NCBI GenBank assembly: GCA_944989445.1
Contig: CALYLW010001224.1
Span: 7,019-71,018 of the forward strand
Direction of reading: 5' to 3'
From: Ampullaceana balthica
Lineage: Eukaryota > Mollusca > Gastropoda > Lymnaeidae
Length of the DNA stretch: 64,000 nt
Shown here: positions 31,767 to 43,200 of the stretch, piece after piece
Position numbering within the stretch: position 1 is the first letter of the stretch
Layout of the letters: each line of letters opens with the position of its first letter
Translations under genes and position numbers: made by a program
The notes under the pieces: generated by a model
Database searches by the model: none
Seen by the model: the letters and a program-made list of their open reading frames with translations, nothing else
Told to the model about the DNA's origin: nothing

Positions 31767-34700
31767 CTGAAAAAATTTAATAAAACACCATGTTGTCAGT
31801 ATTTCTTAAAACTCTTAGGTTGAATATCATAAATGTTCATTCATTAATGATTAATGATTGTCAATATTTAGCATCCTTACAAAAATCAATTATCTATAGG
31901 TATATAATAGGTATATAACCTCATGACCTAATTACAAAAACAAATTATTTATGGATGGCTAGCTGTTGTTTCAAGATTTTGTCAATGCATATGACTAGAG
32001 ATTTTAAAAAAAACCTCTCTTTTCTAATGGTATTGTTAGATATGAAACTATCAAATTATTTGATTTTTAAAAAATCAAAACGTTTAAAAAAAAAGAAAAC
32101 TCCCATCTAGCTTGTGTTTGGAAGGTTATGATTTTAATTTTGTCACCACATTGACAGGTAAAATGAATTTCTTACTCTTGGCACTAAAAATTGTATTGTC
32201 CTGGACTCCTGGCTACTGTATGTTGCCATTTCTATCATGAAACCTTTCACACATTTAAACATGAGTTCTGCCCGCTTCATACACCATGATATTGTCATCT
32301 CCTGAAGAGAACAACCCAAGGTTATGCCATATTGATTACAGCATTTATTGTGTTTTCTTGTATAAAATGTTTATAGAAATCCTGTTCAAGTATCAAAATT
32401 GTAATAGTAATAGAAATGTTCTTTTGAAAGGTTCATTTTACTTTCAACACTAGACTGTAACATAAAAGTGAGAAAATATGTGAAATGATTTGCTTGAAAG
32501 GTGTTCATTTTTCCTTCCAGTTTCAGAAGGAAAAGTCAAATAACTAACCTCAGACATCTCATGAGTCAGTAAAAGGGGAACGGTTAAGGTGTGAATATCG
32601 TAACGGAAGCAGAGCTTTATGATGTTTCGAATGCTGAGTATCACTGGATGTCTTGATGTGATGTCAGATGTTCGTAAGTTGTCATCTGTAACAACATGGA
32701 AGACGACATGCACCTCGGACAGATTGGAATGTTTTGTCAGGTAAAAGTCTCCGGAATGTAGTTTCTTTTCACCCACTTTCTCCTAATTAAGAAATATTTT
32801 TTTAAAGTAAAAATTTACGCTACATTTATATATATATATATTATATTATTTTTATATATTTATTATATAGAAAGTAAACATTGTCCAAAATTTCAATCCT
32901 ATATAATAAAATAGCGATTGGTCCCTCTAACACATATGACTCCTACAGCCAATCATATTGAACATGTTAAAGCGGACGTTCAAAACGAGTTATTTTTTGT
33001 GCAGTATTTCTTCCAAGACTTTATTTTGAGTTATGCACGTTGGGATTTATAGTCAAAAGCTCTGTTTTTACGAGTTATTCATTTTAACTATAATGAATAG
33101 TATGTATGACCTGATGCACATGTATGCCGGTCGAGACGTCTGTTGGAGGGGAGTTACAACATGCCACCGAACGGTGGCGGAACGTCCTTGGATGGGCTTT
33201 GATGCTCGTAATTACACATTGTTTTTAAAATATAGAAATTGTTTGAGAGCTCAAAAGCAAACTCATTTTTATAAATATCTAGATTCTACCCTGAAACAAA
33301 GAAATATGCAAACATTTTTTCTCATCTTTGAAATAAAACAAGACAATCTTAAGATTAGCATTCCCCGATTATCACAAAGTATGCTAAATTGACATAAGAC
33401 GATCATGAGAGAAATTTATAACCAACAATTGGAAACAAAATCTTTTTTTTAATTAACATAATTTTGTTTCCCCCAATATTTGGTCAGAAATGACTTTTGG
33501 TCATCATCTATTGAAAATAGGCAAATGAGACCCAGTTTATTATCCTAGATATTATGAATAACTAATGATTTTATAATGTAATATAATTTTGCTGAGTTTT
33601 GGTTTATTATCTTAAAGTTAAAGAGGACATTTTAATTTTTTTTACAAAGATTGCTGAGGTGCTCACTAAGCAGTCCTGAGGTAACTACCCCTGTATAAAT
33701 TCCCCCACTCTATTTTCCCTCATCAGTAGAGCTTCTTGCACCCAGTTAAGTGGCTGCCCAACTTCTAAATCAAAAGGTTTCGTTTAACCCTGTATTTATG
33801 CAGGCATACCCCAAGAAACACTTTTGTCATTCGTAGAGCTACCTGTAACCTCCATTGCGAGCGCTCACCTTTTCATCACTAGAACTGCTTGTAGAGCTAC
33901 CTGTAACCTCCATTGCGAGTGCTCACCTTTTCATCACTAGAACTGCTTGTAGAGCTACCTGTAACCTCCATTGCGAGTGCTCACCTTTTCATCACTAGAA
34001 CTGCTTGCAGAGCTACCTGTAACCTCCATTGCGAGTGCTCACCCTTTTCATCACTAGAACTGCTTGTAGAGCTACCTGTAACCTCCATTGCGAGTGCTCA
34101 CCTTTTCATCACTAGAACTGCTTGTAGAGCTATGGAGACTGAGTTGATCAATATCATCTGATGATCCTTTTTTTTTGGCCTTAACATCGGCTGCTTTGGG
34201 CAGCTGTTCTTCAATGATTTGAAACTGGTGGTCCAGTGTTGGGAAGTGGAAATCTGTTGAACTGTCACATATTTGAGCAAATTCTGAAAAGCAAGAGAGA
34301 TTAACAATATTTTAGGACTACAATTTTTGTGTGCTTTTAATCCTGTTATATCTACTGGAAATTGTTCAAATTAAGAAAACTTACTTTGCTTGATGCCAGT
34401 ATATGAATTTAACCTGTTATCTACCAATAAGACAAGCCCACATAAGTTGTTGGAGTAGAGAGACATGGCTGTTTGCAGTCTCTGGGGTTGTGGAATCACT
34501 AATCCCCTGAGTAGAGCAAAACCAAAAATAAATCAACACAGTGCTAGGTTCAATTGAAATGTTAAAATTTTACCAACTAAGTAGATTTACCATTAATGTC
34601 TATTTTTGTATTACATTCATGTTTTATTTTCACCTACCCAATAGTATGAGGTTTGTGTCTGCACAAGTCTAAGACATCTGTACATAAAAGTCGTAAGTTG

Positions 34701-37158
34701 TGTGTGGTCTTCATCTGAGCACCTTAAACGTAGAAAATGTCCATTTTCAATATACTTAGAAAACTTGTGTCTCCTTTAATTTTTTAAGGTCTTTTATACT
34801 TGACAATAATTCATTGAGTATTGATAATATAAACAAATGTAATTAACAATTAATGTTTCTATTGTTGACATTTTATGAGATCAGAATTAAATTTACTATT
34901 GAGCTAAATATAAAGCATCATATATAATCTTGATGCCAAATGTAAAATTAAATTTGACTAACCTAAATGGATGGTGAAACTCTCTTCTAGTCTACTAACA
35001 TGAGCTTGTCTCTCTTCAACACCTGCATCAGGGAGCACTGATGATAAACTGCGCAATCTTTGCCTGTGGATTGAGTTTTAACTTCGGTTGGAATAAACAA
35101 ATCTAGAAATAGTGTTTGATACCTCATGTTATGATAAATTGTACAGAAAGTATTTGAAAAGATCAATGCTAGTTGATGAACATTGCACACCAAAATAAAA
35201 AGTTTTTCTCTTACACATAAGGAGGAAGAGGGGCTTTTCCTTGTGAGTCTTCATGGACCTGAAAAACCCATTCTCTATATTCTACTTTTTGTTGTTCATG
35301 GAGGGCTCGGAGTTCTGAGTTCCATTTTCCTTCAACAATCTACAGAGCACAAAGAGAAAACATATTAAGCACTGAAATTTTTCCATATCAATATTTATTT
35401 AGCCTTATGTTTGTTTTATAATTTTAATAAAACAGTATCAAAATAAATATCTTGTTTTGTAACTTATTCTGTAATTATCCAATGAAAACATTATATTTGT
35501 TTTAAATTCCATTACCTGAGTATTTTCAAACTGTTTTTGTGCCAACGAATTGATATCTTCATCTTTATAGATTGACCCAACACTTTTTAAAGCTTCATCC
35601 ATATCAGCACGTTGCCTGAAATGGGAAATTATAAGCATTTAAAAAGAATTTGCACTACACATGTCTTCAAATGACACAAGTGGAAAACAAGCAACAAGAA
35701 TTTAAAAATATTATAACACATTAAAATTTGTTTTATGTCATGTGAATCTATTAATCATGCTATCTTTCAGGTATCTGATGTCGTATGATGTTAGCATCTG
35801 TCATGCCTCTTAATCTATTAACATTAGTTTTGTTGGTATTAAAATTAAATTACTCTATCAAAATAACAATAAATACACATGTCAGTTTGTTCACCCGTTA
35901 TATTATTGACATGCAATGTATGCATCTGTATGACTAAAAATTTCTATATAAATTAAATAATTCCATAAAATTCATTTATCAATTTGTATTAACATTGAAA
36001 GACAAATTTATTATGTCACACACTTGTCTTGCAGATGCTGTAGGTCTCTGTCTCTCTCTTTGGTTACTCTTTCAACTCCCAAGGAATACTCATGCTCCAG
36101 ATTAAGTAATGTTTCCAGGGCAGGGGAGTGAATCAACTTATGATAGACTTCAGCAAATTTTTCATCTTTACTTAGCTGGTGAGGCTTGGCATACATTTTC
36201 AACTCCTGCATCAAGGATAGAAATAAAATAATCAATTTAGAATATAGTAAAGTAAATTTTGAGGCCCAAAGTGGGGGGAAAAAGTTAAATGGATTAAAAG
36301 TGTAATTTGTGTTTAGTATATAAACTCTCACAAGAGTCTTGGATGAATGTGCCCTTACTTGTTATTCACATAAAGATTATATTTATTAAATTGGAATTGC
36401 TAAACCTTAAAGTTCAACATGGAATACACAATAAAAACTTAAAATCAAAGAAAATGAGCAGAACAGAAATGAAAAATTCAATTCATTGCTGTTCCAGACT
36501 TTGAAAAAAAAAGTTAGATTATGTTATTAGGTTACTGATTAATTGTAAAGAAAGCAGTCCAACCATAATTGTAATTTTAAAAAAAAATTTAAAAAAATTG
36601 AGGTGATAATGTGTATTACCTGACTATAAGCTGGCAACCATTGTTTGACCAGGTCATTAACATCAACTTCTCCATTTCTAACCTTTTCAACAGCCTCATT
36701 TGCATTTTTATCATATAACTGTGATGTCTCTTTTTTTACAAAATCATCAAGTTTACTTTCTAGGTCTGCAAGAAAAAAACAAATCTCACAAATCTTTTTG
36801 GTGGGAAACGATTTAAATATGATATCTCTCCCTTATATTAAAGCTTTTTGATCTTACTAAAGAATTTGAACTGAGGTTATGTTATGTTGCTGAAATTCTG
36901 GTGACATATGTCAACAGCCAATACTAATTTTGAATAGTTTATTAGCAGAATAAAATAAATGAAATAAGCATTTACCTTGAAGGATAAAACATGGTAAATT
37001 GTGAACTTGAGTTAAACGTGCGACAAACTCTTTTGAGACAGTGTTCATCGGCACAGTGATAGGTACATTTAGAGTTGAATTGGTTGTTTTGGTATGAAAG
37101 GTATATGAAAAATCTTTTTCTATGGTATGAGGCATTTTAATATTTTTTAAAATGTAAC
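31677..37158 (-). CDS. C12orf4: C12orf4 homologue, complete coding region (12 coding exons)
   Basis: Twelve minus-strand coding exons join in phase into 550 codons plus stop, against about 552 residues in human C12orf4 (DUF2362 family). Exons: 36976-37158 (ATG at 37133-37135), 36620-36765, 36024-36205, 35516-35615, 35215-35339, 34963-35063, 34638-34722, 34385-34506, 34102-34283, 32549-32782, 32176-32301, 31677-31766. Conserved blocks include [83 protein letters not shown] and the C-terminal SEDLF...IFRLS. The protein is cytoplasmic and conserved in animals, linked to mast-cell degranulation in rodent cells and to intellectual disability in humans; its biochemistry is poorly known. An acceptor (TTTATTCACAG) 24 bp upstream of the ATG implies at least one upstream 5' UTR exon. 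The donor of the ninth coding exon lies in a 58-bp tandem array. Confidence 0.95.
32176..32301 (-). CDS. C12orf4: C12orf4 coding exon 11
   Basis: A 126-bp phase-0 exon encoding [20 protein letters not shown] and RTIQFLVPR. Acceptor GTTCTCTTCAG, donor GTAAGA. Confidence 0.96.
32549..32782 (-). CDS. C12orf4: C12orf4 coding exon 10
   Basis: A 234-bp phase-0 exon encoding [37 protein letters not shown] and [13 protein letters not shown]. Acceptor CTTAATTAG, donor GTTAGT. Confidence 0.97.
32897..33190 (+). mobile_element. Helitron-like repeat fragment (intronic)
   Basis: Starts TCCTATATAATAAAAT and shares GGTCCCTC, ACTCCTACAGCCAATCA and ACGTTCAAAACGAGTTATTT with the copy beginning near 50865. 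TC at the 5' end followed by an AT-rich start is Helitron-like, but I did not confirm a CTRR 3' end or hairpin. Confidence 0.5.
33833..34132 (-). repeat. 58-bp tandem array containing five copies of a 5' splice site
   Basis: Five copies of a 58-bp unit (one is 59 bp), from 33833 to 34124, plus the start of a sixth. Each minus-strand copy has TCTAGTGATGAAAAG followed by the donor GTGAGC, and each junction has an acceptor-like GGTTACAG. The copy nearest the gene's 5' side is the end of coding exon 9; the other four lie in the intron. Confidence 0.96.
34102..34283 (-). CDS. C12orf4: C12orf4 coding exon 9 (donor end repeated)
   Basis: Encodes [20 protein letters not shown], then a polar segment ending [10 protein letters not shown] at the donor GTGAGC. 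The final 30 bp and the donor are part of a 58-bp unit repeated four more times downstream. I take the first donor because reading further meets a stop nine codons later. Confidence 0.9.
34385..34506 (-). CDS. C12orf4: C12orf4 coding exon 8
   Basis: Encodes [20 protein letters not shown] and [15 protein letters not shown], the most conserved part of the family. Acceptor CTCTACTCAG, donor GTAAGT. Confidence 0.96.
34638..34722 (-). CDS. C12orf4: C12orf4 coding exon 7
   Basis: Encodes [20 protein letters not shown]. Acceptor CGTTTAAG, donor GTAGGT, split codons on both sides. Confidence 0.93.
34963..35063 (-). CDS. C12orf4: C12orf4 coding exon 6
   Basis: Encodes a variable Ser-rich piece ending in [10 protein letters not shown], which matches the family's LEESFTINLG. 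Acceptor AATCCACAG, donor GTTAGT. Confidence 0.93.
35215..35339 (-). CDS. C12orf4: C12orf4 coding exon 5
   Basis: Encodes [20 protein letters not shown] and [11 protein letters not shown]. Acceptor TGCTCTGTAG, donor GTAAGA. Confidence 0.93.
35516..35615 (-). CDS. C12orf4: C12orf4 coding exon 4
   Basis: Encodes [16 protein letters not shown] and [13 protein letters not shown]. Acceptor CCATTTCAG, donor GTAATG. Confidence 0.94.
36024..36205 (-). CDS. C12orf4: C12orf4 coding exon 3
   Basis: Encodes [10 protein letters not shown], then [20 protein letters not shown] and [12 protein letters not shown]. Acceptor TTGATGCAG, donor GTGTGT (weak), phase 2. Confidence 0.94.
36620..36765 (-). CDS. C12orf4: C12orf4 coding exon 2
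   Basis: Encodes [20 protein letters not shown] and ends in [14 protein letters not shown]. Acceptor TTTCTTGCAG, donor GTAATA. Confidence 0.95.
36976..37158 (-). CDS. C12orf4: C12orf4 coding exon 1 (with start codon)
   Basis: The ATG at 37133-37135 starts [22 protein letters not shown] fits the family's EFVYSF near the N-terminus, which supports this start. The bases 37136-37158 are 5' UTR after an acceptor at 37159-37160. Donor GTAAAT. Confidence 0.92.
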
Positions 37159-37343
37159 CTGTGAATAAAATAAATTATGATTATGAACAAATGACAACTG
37201 CAATCCCCGTGTATATGTCATATGAACCATATACATGTAAATCTAAATTTTTAAAAATCCGTGAGAACTTTTCACAATCCATTTGTAAAGTAAAAGTTAT
37301 AGAAACGAAAAATCTTTGGGTGCTTTGACTTTGGTTGGAATTA

Positions 37344-38879
37344 GGGGCCATCCATATATTGCGTACGCACAAAATTCATATTTTTGTACCCCCCCTCCCC
37401 CCGTTGCATCCCCATGCGTACGTACAAATTCGCTCACCCCCCCCCCAACCTTTTGAAAAAAAAATTAAGCCGGAGTCAGAAGATATTGGTTTTACTCTTT
37501 GAAGCCTCCCATAAATGACGTCACACGCCTAAAAAGGGGGTGGGGGAGGGGGTCGCGCATTTGTGACGAGGGGGAGGGGGGTGTTTAAGAAATGTGACGC
37601 AAATCAAAATGCGCACTAAAATATTTGAAAATGCAGGTTTTTTTCGGTCAAAGCTTTGGGACCGTCCATTAATGACGTCCCGCGATTATGGCCGATTTTC
37701 ACCCCCCCCCTCCACACGACACGCGTCTTCACTAAAAGTTAGACCCCCCCCCTCTTTTCCAATATTACGCCACAAAAATGCCCCTTCCCCCCCAAAATTT
37801 TTTTTTAAATTTGAAAATTAGCATGTTTCAAATCACTTTTGTCATTTAAGTTTAAGTATGAATTTAGTGTAAGGCTGCACTTTAATATCGTAACACGCGC
37901 GAAGCCCATGTAAAACGTCATTAAATAAATTGTAAACAGAAAATTTTTTAAGAACAACTTTTATTTTAAGTTACGCGTTTTGATGTGATGTGACATTTTT
38001 TATACTACCCCTCCCCTTCGTCACAAATGGTCCACCCCCTCCCCCTCTAGGTGCGTAATGTTATTTAGCTGTCCATAAATGACGTCACGCGATTTTGGCA
38101 GATTTTTCATTTCCCCCTTCCCCCCTCGTAAAGCGTCGTCACAAAAACTTAGACCACACCCTCCAAGATGACGTCACAAAGCTTTTCGCTCCCCCCCCCC
38201 ATAAAAGCTGTATTTTATTTGAAAAAGAGCATGTTTAAAATCACTTTTTTGTCATTTAAGTATTTATTTAGTGTAGGCCTGCATTCTAATATCGTAACAC
38301 GTGTGAAGTCATGTAAAACACCATGTAACAAATAAAATATTTAAGTGGAACTTTTATTTAAAGTTGCTCGTTTAAATGTGACGTCACATTTCTCTAACAC
38401 CCCCCCCCCACAAGTCACACATCGTCACAAATATGTAGACCCCCCCCCCGCTTTCCCCTAGGTGCGTGAAATCGCCGCCTCGTTGTGTGTTTATAACAGC
38501 TAAGGCACCGGTGGGGGAAAGAGAAACTTCATCTAATTTCAAGAAATGTAAATAAACCCGACGGATATATTTTAATGATGTGTAAACGTTTGGTCTGAAT
38601 CAAATGTTAATTACTTCCAAGCAATTTAAAAGTTCACAATTTGGTTTGCAATAAATTATATAACATTATTGCATATCAGTCTTGACTCAGTCGGTCTCGA
38701 ATGCTGTTTGCAGCCAGAGCGGTTTACGTTACTATGCTTAGTATTATGCAAATTAAATTTGTAGTGCGTACGTACACATTCAGTCGAGACCCCCCCTCCG
38801 TACGCATGCATACACAAAATGCCGTAAATTTAAGACCCCCCCTCCCCCCTCCTTGTGTACGTAATATATGGATGGCCCC
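37344..38879. mobile_element. PIF/Harbinger-like element with TTA target duplication
   Basis: Inverted ends GGGGCCATCCATATATTGCG and, at the right, the reverse complement of nearly the same (TATATGGATGGCCCC), flanked by TTA at 37341-37343 and 38880-38882. The 3-bp TWA duplication points to PIF/Harbinger. The 1536-bp body has no ORF of note, contains long oligo-C tracts and two ~410-bp tandem units (about 37650-38070 and 38071-38470) sharing GTCCATNAATGACGTC and AATATCGTAACACG. It begins 209 bp upstream of the C12orf4 ATG. Confidence 0.8.
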
Positions 38880-39169
38880 TTAATAATATTAAATTAATAA
38901 ATTACTTAGACTTAATTATAGTAAAAAAATGAGTTAGACAGGGACAGGTGGAAGTAAGTAAGCACTTAAATTATGGAACAGTTTTCCAAAGTTAAGATCT
39001 AAGGGGGTTAGAAAAGAATTTTGTTTTCTTGGTCACAGTCACGTCATAGAGTTATTGAATTTAAGAAATCATCGAAGTATAATTCCTTAAACTTGATATA
39101 TAATTCTATACAGAAGATTATCATTATTGCTTACTACTTTTATTAGTCTTATCCACAGTTTATGTCTAG

Positions 39170-39262
39170 TCATGCATTTTATGAGAGTTTTGAATGTTGA
39201 TTCAGTGTTGTTTTTCCTGGTTTGTTCAGGCAACCCAGCACATTCCACGCCTGAATGCCAGA
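39170..39262 (-). mobile_element. LINE 3'-end remnant
   Basis: The minus strand encodes GLPEQTRKNNTESTFKTLIK, closely like 58938-59025. The pattern (W)ndLP...STFKTLlK is common at the C-terminus of non-LTR reverse transcriptase ORFs. Confidence 0.45.
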
Positions 39263-40060
39263 CTGGAAGGAGGATTTGTAATTTGTATGTTTTTGTTCTA
39301 GCAATGAGAATTGAACAAGAAAAGTGTTTTTAATTCCTATAGTCTATAGTGGACTATGCCTGTACTAGCCTATGTCTACTCAGTGCTCTATTTACTATAA
39401 GTATTAGAGATTTTTGTTGCTTTGTATTTCAAATTTGGAATTTAATAATTTAAATAAAATGCATTGGCATTATTACTACATTGCTCCTCTATCCTTGGGG
39501 GCAACTCTTATTAGTTGTGAATATTCACCAGTAATCAGTAAGTCGACCTAAGCCTGCCTTATTAAGCTAAATCATTAAAAATTAAATGAATCTTGAAGCT
39601 CTGTTACTGTTACTCTGGTGAGTCTGTTTAAAAGTTTTGAATTGACATTGTTTTACTCTTTACTTTACAGTAGGGCTGTTAGCGATTAATTTAAGATTAA
39701 TTTAAATTTAATTGTTAACTTTTGAAAAATTAACGATTAATTAATCGTTAATTTCGATTAAAGCCAAAAATTGAAATTTATGGTTTCATAAGTAACATTT
39801 ATTAAACGTACTTGTCGAAAATCGAAATAACACTCGAATGTCTTCTTTTTATGACATATTTTAACCAACAACGCAGACAAGTGTATTGACATTATTTGGT
39901 TTAAGTGATGAGAGGTTCTTATTGGGATATAAATATCCGAGCTGAACAATCGTTCACATAGCTTTAGATTGACTCAGCTGAAGTTTCTGATACTGTAGTG
40001 AACTGTAGTGGATGTTTGGTATGCAGGTAATATGTAAGCGAAGTGTTAGAACCATGGTAG

Positions 40061-40242
40061 CAATGTTCCCTTTAAGCAGCACGGGCTGCGCAGATATTTG
40101 ACCTACGCCACGCAGGAGTTTAGAATTGCCGTGCAGCAAATTTTGTAAAATATTGCACAAAAAATAGACGTGCTACTTTAAACACGAGTTTTTTTTAACT
40201 TTGCACATGGACCAACGAAGCTTAGACTTAGAAGGCACATTG
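40061..40242 (+). mobile_element. hAT-type MITE, copy 3 (TSD CATGGTAG)
   Basis: A 182-bp relative of the elements at 22650 and 29012, with perfect CATGGTAG duplications (40053-40060, 40243-40250), nested in the TAGGGCTG element. Confidence 0.92.
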
Positions 40243-40288
40243 CATGGTAGGCAAGTGGTTTCTCTCAATGGACCCAATAACCTCTATC

Positions 40289-43200
40289 CATGGGCGCCCG
40301 CAGGGGGGGGCAAGGGGGGGCGCTTGCCCCCCCCTGGATTGATTGATTAAAAAAAAATTTGACAATAATAGACAACAAATTTATTAAAGTAAAGAGAAAA
40401 TAAACAGAAAGTATCTAAGCTGATGCTGATTTCGTTTTATTGGGTAATTATGTTTATATTTTCTATATTGTAGAGAATTAGGGCAGTTAAACGGTCTTTA
40501 AATCAAAGATTGCTGTTGCTGGCATGGACTTTTAGTCTGGTCAGGACTGACCAAGATGTGTGAACTGCCCCATGCGGTAGCTTGGATAGATGAATAGACC
40601 GAACCGCGTCCAGACGCCCAGAGGTGCTTAATGTAGACTCTGTTATCTAAAGGTCAGCCGTCCGCTTCGGAATTGAGACAGCAGCGGAATCAAGGAGTGA
40701 GGCAATAAAGAGGAAATAATAAGTCTTCATGTAGTCTTACAGTCTTGGTGTTTGAATTGAGTGAAAGCAGAGAGTTTAGTCCAACCAGTAGTAATGAGGC
40801 CCAATACACCAACATACCAACAGGTTCTCTACAATATTAATTATTTTATGTACAACCGTATGTTGTGAGTCAAACGTTGTTTTGAACATAAGTATTTTTA
40901 TTATGGATGTGGCCGTGTGCCCCCAAAAACATACATGGGGAGCGCCAGCCACTGTGCTCCCCTCCCCCTTTCTCACGCATGCAACAAAGGGCCCTCTGTT
41001 CACTCCCGGTGACGGTACCTGGGGTGTTGGATTACTGATGACTGACAGGAATTCGGAAGTGAGGACATCCGGCTCCAGAAATTTATTGGACTCGGAAGTA
41101 AAAGCTTCCACAGCCATCCCCCCTGCAGCCCACCACACTATTGTGGTGGAGCTTGGAATGCGTCGGGCAGAGGTGAAAATTATCGGTTCTCTAAACAATA
41201 CCGCCCCCAGCCCAGCACAATGTTGTGTATTTGGCTGCCGGATGTGAGGCCTTCCGAATTCCTCCTAACAATGACCGGAAATGACTTATACAGATTAGAT
41301 TATATGACAATACTGCTGGACCGGATCAAACACCTTACGGCTCGCCGACTATATAAGGAAGAGAACATTTAGGGAGAACATTTTAGAGACAGCATTTAGG
41401 TGCGACATGTAAGACAATTAGGACAGTGCTGTAGAGATAGTCGTCAGTAGGGCATAGACGGTAGCATAACTGTATAATATGTTTCCTGTGTTAGTTCAAG
41501 AACTTATACATCAATAACTGTGTGTACCAAAGCAAAGAAGTTATTGCAATAAACAGTTTACTTTTAGGCGTCATGGATATCCGGAAATTTTTAAAACCTC
41601 TCACACAGCCACAGCAATCGATTCCAGATGTAGAAGACATAACGTTAACTCCTGTCTGCAAAAAACGGAAAACGGACACTGTTGCTTGTTCATCTGGAGC
41701 AGCAACGCTACCACCAGAACCAGACCCTGACAAGCTTGAAAGTAGAGATACTATGTTAACATATGACATTGGAAACTATGTAAAATCTACTACGAAGATT
41801 GCTGTCGATCTTAAGTATCGTTTGCTAACTGATCCATACAAGCCTCAACAGTCATATGATTTTGAAGGTGACATATCTGGAAGTGGAAAACGTTGTTTCA
41901 GGGAATCTTGGCTGACAAAGTATAGTCCATGGTTATCATATTCACCAAGGTTAAAAGGTGCCTTTTGCATTTTCTGTGTTTTATTTCCGCAACCAGTTCA
42001 AAGAGGAATTCAAGGTGCCTTTATTACTACTCCTTGCACAAAGTACAAAGATTTTAATGAATGTGCAAGAAACCATATCAGCTCAGCATGGCATCGTGGG
42101 TCTCAACAAGATGCTGAACACTTCACGTCAACCATTAGAGATCCAAATAAGGTTATTATTTGTCAGGTAGATAATTCAGTAAAACGAATTATTGAAGAAA
42201 ACAGAAAGAAACTGTATCCTATTATTTCAACAATCTTATTTTGCGGAACAAACGATTTGGCAATTCGTGGGAAAAATAGCACCAAAGGAAATGCCGAACA
42301 ACTTTATGCTTATCGAATTGAGGGAGGAGACAGTATTTTAAAAAACCATTTTGATACAGCTGCTGAAAATGCACGTTACACATCACACCGAACTCAGAAT
42401 GATTTGATCAACATGTCTGAACAAGCTCTGCGAGAAGACATTGTAAAAGCTGCCAACAATGCTGTTGGATTCTCGATCATAGCCGATGAAACAGCAGATA
42501 TCTCAGGAACAGAACAATTATCACTGGGAGTCCGGTTTGTAGATACGTCTAGTGAGCAGGCTATGATTCGTGAGGAATTCCTTGGATTTTCTCCTCTGAA
42601 AGATATGGACGCCGCCACGATATCTGATTGTATTATTGAACATTGCAAAACATTTGGTCTTCTCCTTAATAATCTGCTGGGTCAAGGTTATGATGGATGC
42701 TCTACAATGGCCGGGAAAGAAAATGGTGTTCAGGCAAAAATTCGAAGTATTTACCCCAAGGCTGCCTTTGTTCACTGTGCCTCGCATAGACTGAATCTCG
42801 TAGTAAATGATCTTAATAATGTTGCAGTGATACGAAATACTATTGGTACTATCAAAGCAATTATTACATTTTTTCGTGAAAGTCCAAAAAGGAGGTCCTC
42901 TGTTCCAAATATTCCTCTGCTGTGTGAGACAAGATGGACAAGCAAGTATAAAACGTATTCGTATTTTTTCTAGTAAATTTGAAGATATTTATTGTCAACT
43001 GGAAGAATTTTCATTGCATGCAAATGGAAATACACGACAGGCTGCACATCAATTATATTGTTCATCAAAGTCCAGCACGTTTTTATTTTGTCTCAATATT
43101 ATTTCGCAGTACTCTGCCATACTGGAACCAGTTACTCAGGCTCTTCAAGCTGTTCAAGTTGATCTTCCAGAAGTCCAACTGCAAGTTCAAAACCTGCTCA

